A stretch of DNA of 31,442 nt, taken from NCBI GenBank assembly GCA_029204225.1, contig MU836250.1, positions 1 through 31,442 of the forward strand, read 5' to 3'. The stretch is from Diphasiastrum complanatum. Taxonomy: Eukaryota > Streptophyta > Lycopodiopsida > Lycopodiales > Lycopodiaceae. The position numbers were made by a program, and so were the translations under genes. The notes below the pieces were generated by a model. The model was not told the DNA's origin, ran no database searches, and saw only the letters and a list, made by a program, of their open reading frames with translations. Positions 21,040 to 29,890 of the stretch are shown here, one piece after another. Each line of letters opens with the position of its first letter. Position 1 is the first letter of the stretch.

Positions 21040-21307
21040 TAAGAAAGCACAAAGGCACTCACATGATTCATGTGAGTTTTAAGTTGGGCCTTTTTAGCTT
21101 TTTTATTTACAACTTGACTTAGGGCCTCTAATGTCATTTTAGAGTTTTAAGCCCCTAGCCTCTTATTCCTACATATTATGACTTGCTACTTGTGCTTATT
21201 GGGTTGGGCTTACACGCGCAGGATGCCAGTGCCCTCGCACTCCTCGCACTTATTACCCTACTTATAATGTACTGTGATGGGGCCCACTAGGTAAAACTTG
21301 GACAACA
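21040..21307 (-). repeat. Truncated Gypsy-A type LTR
   Basis: TAAGAAAGCACAAAGGCACT at the left matches the LTR at 4942, and the right end GACAACA matches the outer TG...CA end. It keeps the outer third of the LTR and has about 65 bp that the 5 kb copy lacks. The inner two thirds are missing and it abuts Copia-C pol without a visible target duplication, so this is a deletion remnant and not a clean solo LTR. Confidence 0.85.
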
Positions 21308-21454
21308 GTATTTTAAATGGTTAGACCCACTTATTTATTGTTGTGCAGGAAATACCACAACATGAATATGCTTTTGTGGTATTAGAAGATCAAGGAATAT
21401 GACTTAGCTCTTCGTATCTATTTGGGTGTGTAGGAATATGAATGGCCACACATA

Positions 21455-21493
<39 letters not shown>

Positions 21494-21540
21494 ATTTCTT
21501 TCTGTCCTTGTTTTTTCTCCGCGTAGCGAAGTGCAGAATT
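21308..21540. other. Upstream region of gene A with CT microsatellite
   Basis: AT-rich sequence runs to about 21450, then ACATATATCTC (a weak TATA-like site at 21450), then about 17 CT units (21458-21491) and a T-rich stretch ending 50 bp before the gene A start. CT tracts are common in plant 5' UTRs and core promoters. Confidence 0.5.
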
Positions 21541-22306
21541 ATGGAGCATGGTGCTGAAGATAGCTTGGCTGACGATCATCGGGAAAAAGATGGCGAACCC
21601 ACAAAGGTTGTCACTGTGAAACGATCCTCATGCTGCTCTCGGGACCTCAGAGAGCGCATCTTGCTTGCCTTGAAGCACACTGGCAACCCCTCAACCTTCG
21701 CTGCATCTCAACCCTATCCCTCTTGCTTTTCCTTGGTGCCAGTTCCCCTCGGCGTGGAGGTTCGACAGCCTTCGGAAAAACAGCAGCATGTAAGTGCTAG
21801 CTGTGAAAGGTGTTGGGGTTCGGACCTCCTTGCAGGGTTAGGGGATTTAGGGTTTATTGGCAACTTTGCTGTTTTTGTGATTGGCTTTACTGATCAATGC
21901 ATTGTGTGTAGGTTTTATCAGCAGCTTTGCTGTTTTTGTGTTTAACTTAGCAGATCAATTGAGGATGGGTTTATGAGCAATTTTGCTTTACAGATCAATG
22001 TGTTGTTGTGGATCTGCTTCACAGGAAGCAGGTCAGTTGTGCCGAATCGCATCAACTACTCCTGCAGCAAATTCGGATATTTCTGCCAAAGCATATCTGA
22101 ATCGTGCAAACGATGCTGCTAAATGTGCAGCCGAGAGAGCAGTTGCGGCCAGAGCTAAGGCTACTGCATTTGCCAAAATTTCAGTGAAGGCTGCCGCAGT
22201 GGCCAAGGAAAAATTAGAGGAAGCAGCTCTTGCAGCACGAGCTGCTACTAAAGCTCAAAAATACCTTAAGAAGTGGGAGCATCTACAGCAGACTGAGAAT
22301 ACTTAA
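21541..22306 (+). CDS. Gene A: candidate two-exon gene, Ala/Lys-rich protein
   Basis: I predict exon 1 at 21541-21789 and exon 2 at 22025-22306, joined in phase 0. The donor CAT|GTAAGT is close to the plant consensus and the acceptor is CTTCACAG|GAAGC. The product is 176 residues. Exon 1 gives an acidic start (MEHGAEDSLADDHREKDGEP), then a Cys/Arg part (VKRSSCCSRDLRERILLALK) and a Pro-rich stretch. Exon 2 gives an Ala/Lys/Arg-rich, strongly helix-forming region (AKAYLNRANDAAKCAAERAV, AAVAKEKLEEAALAARAATK) ending KKWEHLQQTENT. The start ATG has G at +4. There is no signal peptide or membrane segment. The basic Ala-rich helix could bind nucleic acid or chromatin, but I recognise no family. Neither exon contains a stop, in contrast to all surrounding elements. 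Further upstream exons are possible. Confidence 0.6.
21851..22010 (+). repeat. Three tandem repeats in the gene A intron
   Basis: GGTTTAT(T/C/G)-GCA-(A/G)CTTTGCTGTTTTTGTG units start at 21851, 21911 and 21968, each followed by CAGATCAAT or TGATCAATG. The period is 57-60 bp and the third unit is shortened. Each unit carries an internal AG that could act as a cryptic acceptor. Confidence 0.75.
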
Positions 22307-23721
22307 CCCTTAACTCTAGAGAATAAAGCTTCCATATCTAAAGAAAATGATCAAAACTTGAAGGAAAGTAGCATCACATGACAGCACACATACTACAGAA
22401 ACACAGGAAATGGTCAAAATTTGAAGGGAGGGATCATCACATAACATCAAAACACAAAGGAATCAAGATGAATCTTTATTCCTGCAATAAATCACCAATC
22501 AATGTTGTGGAGATGGTAAGTTTTGAACAAGGACTCCATAGCCTTCTTCTCACTAGTAGCAACAAATTCCAAGCTATAATGGCAATATTTTCAGCATGCC
22601 ATGGATGTTCTTGACATGCAAATCCATGCAAACTTGAGGGAAGCTTCTTGGTGTTCATTACAATCAAAATGCACATACAATCAATAAGATTGAAGCCAAA
22701 TAGTTATGGTTGAGACCAAATCAATCCATTTATGGTTCATGTGAGGGAATCCCATTTAATATTTTAGAGGTAGAGGAAGAGAAGAAGGCAATATAAGGTA
22801 TGATGCCTGAACCTTTCCAATTCTAAGGATTTTTAGAGGGCAGCCAAAAGGCTACCTATGCTAAGGTGAGAGAGTAAGGACAAGAGATTGCATGTGTGGG
22901 CTTTTTATTTGTTGTACGAAGTGTTTCAAGGAAGAGGGGTCATGTCTGATTTGGTCTAGTTTGGAGAAACGAACGAGTCCTTTCTTAGACAGAGAGAACA
23001 TCATGCCAGACTAAGGAGAAAAAGGCGTTGTCCATTCATAGATGAAAGTCTTGAAAACCATACACTTTCATTGAGTGACATGATATTGGGGTTTCCATAA
23101 CGCTCGAGAGCACACACATTTTTTTTTTGCGTACATTTTAAGCAACTAGTGGTTGTTATATACAACATGCCATTTACGAAGTTAAGCTCCTTAGATGTGT
23201 AGTTTTTGGCTTGGCATCCAAAGTTTCTTTGGTCCCAGGTTCGAGCCTCCCCTTGGAAACCAAGAAGCATTTACGAAGTTAAGCTCCTTAGATGTCACTA
23301 CACAGTGGTTAAGAAAGCTTTGAGCCAATTTTCTATGGGCGGGAGTGGATTCTAGGGGTAGAGGACCACCCACATAACATCTTGCAAAAGTTAATGATAT
23401 AGGGGGAGGAGGTAGAGTGTGCCTAAGAATTTTGAAACAATGTTTCCTAACTACATCGACTAGGTCTCTAGAGTTAACGACCTCGACACCCTTAACATAC
23501 AAGGATTAAATATTTGAAGCGATACTCTTTTTCTTTGGGTAATCAAAGAAGAAAAGAGAGGGAAATTCACCTTTTTTAGGCCAATTGAGGGGCTTCTTTT
23601 CATGAGGCCACAACTTGTTGGCTTCCTAATTATGCAAACCAAAGAGTATATTAGAGCATGTTTTGTTATATGAATAAGATTAGCTAAAAATAGTTTTATT
23701 GATTTCTTGAAAGATCCACAT
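22307..23721. other. Gene A downstream region, no confident gene
   Basis: Just after the gene A stop, an AATAAA-like AGAATAAAGC (22319) may be the polyadenylation signal. Between 22345 and 22445 a 62 bp unit is duplicated (GATCAAAACTTGAAGGAAAG, then GGTCAAAATTTGAAGGGAGG). The rest is AT-rich with no convincing frame, apart from the tRNA-like repeat noted separately. A copia gag remnant starts at the right edge. Confidence 0.5.
23171..23295 (+). repeat. 28 bp direct repeat around a tRNA-like B box (possible SINE remnant)
   Basis: CATTTACGAAGTTAAGCTCC and the following TTAGATGT occur at 23171-23198 and again at 23268-23295, identical over 28 bp. The 69 bp between them contains GGTCCCAGGTTCGAGCCTCC (23231-23250), which resembles the polymerase III B box of tRNA-derived SINEs. 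An A-box-like AGTGGTTAAGA lies after the second repeat (near 23307) and ACTAGTGGTTG before the first. The layout could be a short insertion with its target duplication, or a local tandem duplication. Confidence 0.45.
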
Positions 23722-24125
23722 ATGGATTCCACTAGTAAGTCTATCTCTATTATTGACAAACTAGATGGAACAAATTATCATAAGTGGAAATTTAAAATGA
23801 AAGTCATATTATAGGCAAAAGAATTGTCGGATGTAGTAAATGGTGAAAAAACTAGAGCCTTGGTGGATGCTCAAGCAATAACCAAGTGGAAACAAAAAGA
23901 TGATAAGACATTTGCCTTGATTATCTTAAATACTCTCCATCACTCAAATTAGGCATTTAAGCTCAACCCAACTTCTAAGGAAGTTTGAGATATTTTGAGC
24001 ACTCTCTATGAAGTTAGAGATGTGTCTACAAAAATTTATTTAAGAAAAAGATTCTTTGTACTAAAGATGCAAGAATATGATACAATTTCTAATCATATAA
24101 ATAAGATCAAAACATTGCTTTCTTG
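23722..24125 (+). pseudogene. Copia gag remnant, plus strand
   Basis: Reading from DSTSKSISIIDKLDGTNYHK, the frame has the copia gag signature NYHKWKFKMKVIL. It then runs to ELSDVVNGEKTRAL, DKTFALIILNTL and MQEYDTISNHINKIKTLLS, interrupted by stops at positions where Gln, Trp or Arg would be expected. Only the first 135 codons or so remain and similarity is lost after 24125. No LTR or pol was found nearby. It is on the opposite strand from the other copia elements here. Confidence 0.78.
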
Positions 24126-24487
24126 AATGGTTGCAATCAGCTCTTATTGGGAACCTTAATTATTGTTCAGCTCTTTCATGATTTGCCATCCACACACCCT
24201 AAATCCAAAAATAACTTAATGTCATGAATGATAAGTGTATACTAGGCATATTATAGATAGCATTTACATAACCATACACCCTAAACATTACACCCCTATC
24301 CCTCAACCATAAACCCCTTTCTCTAGACCACTAAGCCTTCTAATTTGCAATTCTAATCTAATTCTAGATTCGTGTTCTGATTTGGTTAATAACCACATTC
24401 ATAAGGGCCTAATCACATTTTAATCGCAATTTAATCACATTCATGATCTCATACTAGTCGCTTATTTGTAATCTCACAACAAAAAAT

Positions 24488-24578
<91 letters not shown>

Positions 24579-24885
24579 GTTACACAATTCCAAAAACCAT
24601 CGCATATTAATTTCCAAATTAGATACACATTATAATCTCATTCTAATATACATTCTAATTCACGTAATAAACCTCATTCTAATTCACATTTTTATTCACA
24701 TTAACAATTTCATTTTGATTTCACATTTTGATCTACTTCTAAATTCATGCTCTAATCTCATTTGTAATTACATTCATAATCTATATCACATTTTAATCTC
24801 ATTTGTGTCATATTTTTACTTTCAGACTCTCTCTCCTTCTCCTTCTCCCTCTCCCTCTCCCTATCCTATAATCTTTCTCTTTCTC
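24126..24885. other. AT-rich region with CACATT-type motifs and CT repeat
   Basis: Motifs of the form (CACATT/CTCATT)(C/T)TAAT(C/T) recur loosely between 24340 and 24810, as in a decayed simple repeat. A large CT microsatellite lies in the middle, and a second short CTTCTCCCTCTCC stretch precedes gene B. An open frame that starts directly after the CT tract runs through this low-complexity sequence into gene B; I regard only the part from 24886 as coding. Confidence 0.55.
24492..24576. repeat. (CT)42 microsatellite
   Basis: About 42 uninterrupted CT units, 310 bp upstream of the gene B start. Confidence 0.98.
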
Positions 24886-25652
24886 ATGACAAAATCCTTA
24901 TCTGGCAATGAGGCTTTGGAGGCCATGATTGAAAAATCTAAAGCCTATGAAAAAACTTTGCCTATAGAGGAATTTTTGGAATTCCAGAAAAAATATTACC
25001 CAAGGACTCGATATATCCCCTCTAGAAATGTAGAGGCCATTGGAGGACATGACATTATTAGAGCAAACGTCAGTGAATACGATGATTATGATCTGGTATG
25101 TAGATATTATATTGGTATTGATATTGTTCAGTTTTTTTATTTCAAACATTGTGTTAAAGTATGAGTTTGCAGTGTTATGTATCATTCTAAATTTATTTTC
25201 ATTACTCGTTTACAGGATGCTATTGAAATAGATGCCTTTGGTATGAGACATGGAGGTGTCCGAGGTGTATCAGTCGGGAGAAAAGATGTGTCTCTATCTC
25301 ATTATTTGAAAAACTTTCAAAATAATGAGATTTGTATATATCATTCATGTTTTAATTTATATGCAACCATTGTCATTATGGCCATCAAATCATTATCAGT
25401 TTGTTTAGGAGGCCATAAGTACGCAAGAGGAACATATAAAATAATTTTCTGAAAAGAGATTTGGCAATTAAAATATTGGGTTATACTCTGAATGAGACTA
25501 CAAAAAGATCATCTGCAATGGCTCTTTATTCGGGTTACATTGATATGATCAATAGGAAAAATTTAGAATTTTTGGATTTATGTGAAAGGAGATTATTCCT
25601 TCATGACAATACCATCCGTCTGAATCTTGAAGAGGATGATGATGATAATTAA
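24886..25652 (+). CDS. Gene B: candidate three-exon gene of unknown function
   Basis: Exon 1 (24886-25095) begins MTKSLSGNEALEAMIEKSKA and ends YDDYDL at a donor CTG|GTATGT. The acceptor TTTACAG opens exon 2 at 25216 (DAIEIDAFGMRHGGVRGVSV, DVSLSHYLKNFQNNE). For the last exon two models fit. In one, the donor ATTT|GTATAT (25334) joins the acceptor AAAAGAG|AT at 25459, giving an intact product of 173 residues. In the other, exon 3 opens after TTTGTTTAG at 25409 (EAISTQEEHIK), which needs a lost donor and one extra base near 25442. Both end with LAIKILGYTLNETTKRSSAM, LYSGYIDMINRKNLEFLDLC and an acidic tail EEDDDDN. The protein is soluble, mostly helical by composition, with no signal peptide. 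I do not recognise the family. It could be a host gene, a pseudogene or domesticated element sequence. Confidence 0.5.
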
Positions 25653-25802
25653 ACAGTTTTCTATAATCATAAACTAGCTTATCGATATTAAAGGGAGCAA
25701 AAAAAAAACTGGAAAAATACTCCTATTTCTTAGATGGAATGCCATTGGCATTTAAAAATTCAGAAGTTTGTTATCTGAGGACATGGAGGAACTAGCCATA
25801 TT

Positions 25803-25815
25803 GAACCTGATATCA
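25803..25815 (-). other. Degenerate copia-like primer-binding site
   Basis: The minus strand reads TGATATCAGGTTC, against TGGTATCAGAGC expected for tRNA-iMet. Just downstream is ATGGCTAGTTCCTCCATGTC (MASSSMSSDNKLLNF, then stop), which resembles the start of a copia gag. The rest of that element is missing. Confidence 0.45.
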
Positions 25816-26346
25816 GTTCAACACAACTAATGATTTCGGTCGAGGACTGAACAACAGTGTGTGCGTTGATCCGATATCGTTTTGAAGAGACTAAAATTTT
25901 TCGTGAGCACATGTCAGAAGAGGCCGTATTGCTTCAGCGCACCCGAATGAATCCGACCATGCACTGTATGTGAAGGTGTGCGTCGATTTGATATCGCGAG
26001 AAAGAAAGAAAACAAAATGATGAGGGAGTTTAGAATAAAAGATCATAGAATCGAAATATGGAAAGTGGTGCCCATATTTATAGCCTCTTCTTGTAGATCA
26101 CAACCATACAATTGTCAAATAATGAATTGAGGAGCGTAGCCTATATTTATCCACCAATCAGAGTGAGACAAATTTGTACCCACGTCGGAATACATTAAAT
26201 AGTCTATCACTAGATTCTCCGAATCATCATTAGCCTTGGCCCTAAAATTTGTACCAGCGCCGAAATACATTAGATAGTCTATCACTAGCCTCTCCAAATC
26301 ATCATTATACAAATAATAAATAGATAAGGCCACGTCAAGAGGGAAC
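25816..26346 (-). repeat. Degenerate copia-like 5' LTR
   Basis: It lies next to the degenerate PBS. The minus strand starts TGTTCCCTCTTGACGTGGCC at 26346 and contains a good TATA box, GGCTATAAATATGG (near 26081-26094), followed 30-120 bp later by T/C-rich leader-like sequence and CGCGATATCAAATCG. GTGTGCG(T/C)(T/C)GAT-x-x-GATATCG occurs twice (25858 and 25975) in the U5-like part. The inner boundary is uncertain because a clear terminal CA is missing. Confidence 0.45.
26171..26320 (-). repeat. 75 bp tandem duplication in the U3-like region
   Basis: AATTTGTACC at 26171 and 26246 starts two parallel units sharing TACATTA-ATAGTCTATCAC and CTCC-AATCATCATTA. It lies upstream of the TATA box on the minus strand, where duplicated enhancers are often found in LTRs. 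Confidence 0.78.
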
Positions 26347-26359
26347 ATGATAGGTCATC

Positions 26360-28934
26360 ACCACCTGCTGAGACCACGCCACCACCCAAGAAGTCAAGGA
26401 ATAAGATGACCGCCCATAAGTTGCTCCCTGAATCAGAGATGAAATCAAATACCCCACAACCCAAGACTACCAAGCTGACTCCCAGGCTCTGAAGCAAGAC
26501 AGCTTCATCGATGTAGATGCACTTGAATACTTCGATGAAGACGATCTTGTAGAAGAGGAGGTGGGGATCATTCTAGAGGTAATTGCACTAGTCCCACTAG
26601 TCCCAGGCAGCTGCACTAGTCCCACCACTAACCACCACCACCATTGTTGATACCACCTCCATCACCATTTCACTTACCACTACCACCATTCCTACCACCT
26701 CTGTTGCTATTGATGTAAAGACACAACTAATTGTTCCACTTCCAACTCACGCCACAACCTCTCAGTTTTCTTTTTCTACCTACCATTGCCTTCCTTCCAA
26801 ATTTCCATCTCTTCCAGCCTATGACAGTTTGTCCGAGAAGCCAGAAAGACTTTGAAGTGGCATACTAACACGAGCTTGCACAATAGACAGATGAGCTCAG
26901 GATGACAAAGCAGGATCTGCAACTGAAAGACGTAGAGTTGCTGACAACCTTGGAAGTGAAAGGGCCAAGAGATTGGAGGGGCAAAATCAGTTTTCAAATC
27001 AGCTCCAGTCCCTTCAAGAAGTGCAAGACCTTGAGCGCCGGTTAGATCTCTTGACTCAAGAAAATAAGAGACTAACTGATGCGATGACGATGGTCAAACC
27101 AATAAGGCTAGAGGATATCAACGTACCAATTTCGTCTTTAGGAGCGGCAATAAAAATGGAGAAGTATATCTCCTTGATTCAAAAGCATGAAGCCTTGAAG
27201 AAGAACCAACAGATCTTAGAAGATGAAAACAATAAGAAGTTGTCAACACTCCGAGAAAGCGTCAATAAAGTCCAAGAGGAATTTTTTTTGTCAAAGTAAC
27301 TAATGGACCTCATATGGAATACGTCCTGTAAACTCGACGCAGACGTATTAGTGTAGAAAAAAGATGACCATAACGATGATGCCAGAGCACCTGAGCAAAG
27401 CTAATCCATCAACCAACAAGGTGCTGGTCTTGGCATGTCATATCTTGGGATCCTGCATCCCAAGGTCATCACTAGATCTAGAATTCCCATCAGGACATCT
27501 AACCAGATGCGACTAAAAAACCTATCGGTTCGACAAAGATCCCGTAGTGAAAGATACAAATCAGATTGGATCTCAGCAAAGCATAACTAATTAATCTCTC
27601 CAATCCGGCTCAAGGCATCGGCAATGATCCACTGTTGGCTCTCTCCACAAACCCGCCGTAGATTCGTCTATGTACACTCAGTTGCCTCACTCATTCTCTT
27701 ATTTTTTTGATCCATTTTTATCTTACCAACCATCATTTTTTCCATTTACTCATTCGACCACCTTCGCATTCACTTTTGATATCATACCCACCACATCTTC
27801 TCTGAAATTCAATGACCATCTTTTAAAACAATTTATTTTGCCAACAGCTCAGTATAACCTCATAACTAACCCACCACCCTCTTCTCGTAAACCATTCTCA
27901 CCTCCTTCACCACCTGACTTCAATTCTTTCGATCAAGATCCACTTGATGAGATGGTGCAGTCTTATGTGGGACTTTCTCCATCTCCTTCGAGGAGTAAGA
28001 GCGAAATCTTAGCTAGATCAAAGCCCGAGGGTTCTACTTCAAAATTTCCTGATACCAAGAGTGCCACCGCACTGGATGACTATCTAGCAAGACCCTCAAG
28101 AAAGCTACCAGAGAAATCTATAGAAAAGATCAAAAGACGCTATGATGATCGCAAGGAGTCTGATGAATTCCGAAGACCTACAAGAAGGGAGAGCGAGGGG
28201 GGGGCAAAGAAAATAACGGTTGAAGAGTATCCAAAGCTTAGTAACCTTGTGAACGCCCTACGACCACAACCCTCCTGGAGAATTGTAATGCTGCTGAATA
28301 ACGATGAGCAGCTACAAGAATACCTAAGACCACCGAGCTAGAAAAGGACTGATCCCTACTATGTGCCGATCAAAAGAATGGATCCTTGGAAGAAAACAAA
28401 GCCAGCTGAGCGACAAGTCAATTGGCCTATCATTCCAACGATTGACCCCAGCTCAACCTTTGTAAAGTATCAAGACGCACTCCTAAAGTTTGGATATCCT
28501 ATAGGGGAAGTGCAGATACCATAGTCCAAGAAAGCGCTAACTATTGTTTATCTATATCCTTTTTTGTGACATTGGAGTGCTACTGGGATAAAGGCCTGCC
28601 ACCCATTAGGTTGGATGTCAACTAGCCTTCACAAACAGAAGATGCACATCTAATGATGGCGACACTTTATTTTCGAGCCGCCTTTACTTCCAGTCAATAC
28701 GTGCAGATGATCGAGAAGTGGTATGGAAATAAGTTCATACCTCGAATGAAGTCGTACCTAGGACCTATTCTGTTGGGTGCAAAGATGAGGTTCATTACAT
28801 TTGAAGCCATCAGAAGGAAGGTCGGCTACGAGAAATCTCTTGATAAAAGAAAAGTTCATAAGGAAAAGCAAGAGACTCTCAACTATGTGAATCCATGTCT
28901 TTCCAAAGACAATGCATCAAAGCTGAAGCAATAA
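26360..28934 (+). pseudogene. Family X protein, copy 2 (N-terminus missing, broken)
   Basis: It starts in a linker (PPAETTPPPKKSRNKMTAHK), then an acidic patch (DVDALEYFDEDDLVEEE) and a Thr/Ser/Pro-rich stretch. A coiled coil lies at about 26973-27299 (LQEVQDLERRLDLLTQENKR, LKKNQQILEDENNKK). After a stop-rich part, 27670-28341 encodes a Phe/Ser/Pro-rich then charged region (ARPSRKLPEKSIEKIKRRYD), leading to ALRPQPSWRI (28255-28284) and YLRPPS, then RTDPYYVPIKRMDPWKKTKP, and in a further frame YWDKGLPPIRLDVN (28581-28622) and TLYFRAAFTS. The last part (KWYGNKFIPRMKSYLGPILL) ends with TAA at 28932-28934, 22 bp before the PPT. The distance from PQPxWRI to the WDxG motif is about 100 codons, against 95 in X-1. 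I do not recognise the family. Confidence 0.65.
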
Positions 28935-28956
28935 TGCAATGGGACCTGCAACACTA

Positions 28957-28976
28957 TAGGGGAGGATAATGTTAGC
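28957..28976 (+). other. X-2 polypurine tract and LTR stub
   Basis: AGGGGAGGATAATGTTAGC: the purine tract plus the first 7 bases of the LTR. It matches the X-1 junction (AGAGGAGGATAA then TGTTAGC), read on the opposite genomic strand. Confidence 0.7.
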
Positions 28977-29890
28977 TGATGCCATCCCTCGAGGTGTTGA
29001 TGTAGAAGTGATAAGTATTCTAGGTGGGATAGATCATCATCAGATCCAACTGCATCACCTTCATGCAAACTTAATTTCAATCGGCTCACATGAAAAACTG
29101 AACGTGCATTAGATTTTCCTTGAAGATCTAGTTCATAATCTAAAGACCAATTTTTCATACAATCTTGAACGGTCCACAATATCAGGTAGACGATTTATAA
29201 TGCTTTCTGGTACATGTCTTAGAATCTTTTGGAATCCTGAGATATACCCAATCATCAACTTTAAAATCTCTGGGAGATCTCTTAATATCGGCGTAGTGCT
29301 TAGCTCTATCCTGAGCACTTCGGATACTATCCTTAGCCACTTGCAATATTTCTTGCATATCATGCAGGAAATCAGCAACTTTCTAGATCTTAACAAATTT
29401 TATCTCCACATTAACCAAAGATCTAGGTTGAAAACCATACATAAGCATAAAAGGACTGTAAGCTGTAGCAGAATGCTTCCTACGATTGTATGCAAACTCA
29501 ATTAGAAGAATGTAATCTTCCCAATGAGATTGCCTGTGAGAAACATATGTTCTCAACATATCTTCCATAGTTTGATTAGTCCTTTTTGTCTGGCCATCTG
29601 ATTCAGGATGATCAGAAGAACTAAAACTAAGGGAAGTTTTCAGTTTATGGAATATTGCTGACCAGAAGTGACTTGTGGACTTAGAATCTCTATCACTAAC
29701 AATGTCACTCGGCAGTCCATATAACCGAAATAATCTTTCAACAAAGATTTGGGCTAAATCATAAGCCTTGATAGTTGACTTAACTGGTATGAACGCAGCA
29801 AAAAATCAATTTACAGTTCGATTCCTAATCTTACTAATATAATGTCAGTCCGACATACAAGACATGGAACATTTATTGTGTTTTTTGAGT
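28977..29890 (-). pseudogene. Gypsy-B: gypsy integrase fragment
   Basis: The minus strand starts inside the integrase core: DFFAAFIPVKSTIKAYDLAQ, LYGLPSDIVSDRDSKSTSHF, then DHPESDGQTKRTNQTMEDML and HWEDYILLIEFAYNRRKHSA, SPFMLMYGFQPRSL. The catalytic Glu of the usual GQTE-R-N motif is Lys here (AAA, a G-to-A step from GAA). After a frame change near 29385 the C-terminal region follows, ending VFHVSRLKLSLHEGDAVGSD, the usual barrel-like motif near the end of gypsy pol. It is cut at both ends: X-2 joins it at 28977 and similarity fades near 29890. It is not obviously part of Gypsy-A, whose polymerase lies outside the window. Confidence 0.85.

Larger units (their letters stand above)
26350..28976 (+). 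mobile_element. X-2: second, truncated copy of family X
   Basis: A plus-strand broken ORF with the same order as X-1 (Pro-rich linker, Ser/Thr/Pro region, coiled coil, Pro-rich part, C-terminal domain) is followed by a PPT GGGGAGGATAA and the LTR start TGTTAGC (28970-28976). Directly after those 7 bases an unrelated gypsy integrase fragment begins, so the LTR is cut off. The N-terminal domain seen in X-1 is missing, since a copia-like LTR occupies that place. Confidence 0.65.

Noticed and set aside
23221-23260. Possible tRNA gene because of GGTTCGAGCC
   Set aside because: No cloverleaf, no A box at the proper distance and no paired acceptor stem; a SINE-like remnant is more likely.
23001-23759. 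Three minus-strand frames of 89-103 codons
   Set aside because: They span the 28 bp repeat and the B-box segment, and show no domain or splice-consistent structure.
24577-24885. Open frame running from the end of the CT repeat into gene B
   Set aside because: The sequence is low-complexity Ile/Leu/His-rich translation of AT-rich repeats; only the part from 24886 has coding character.
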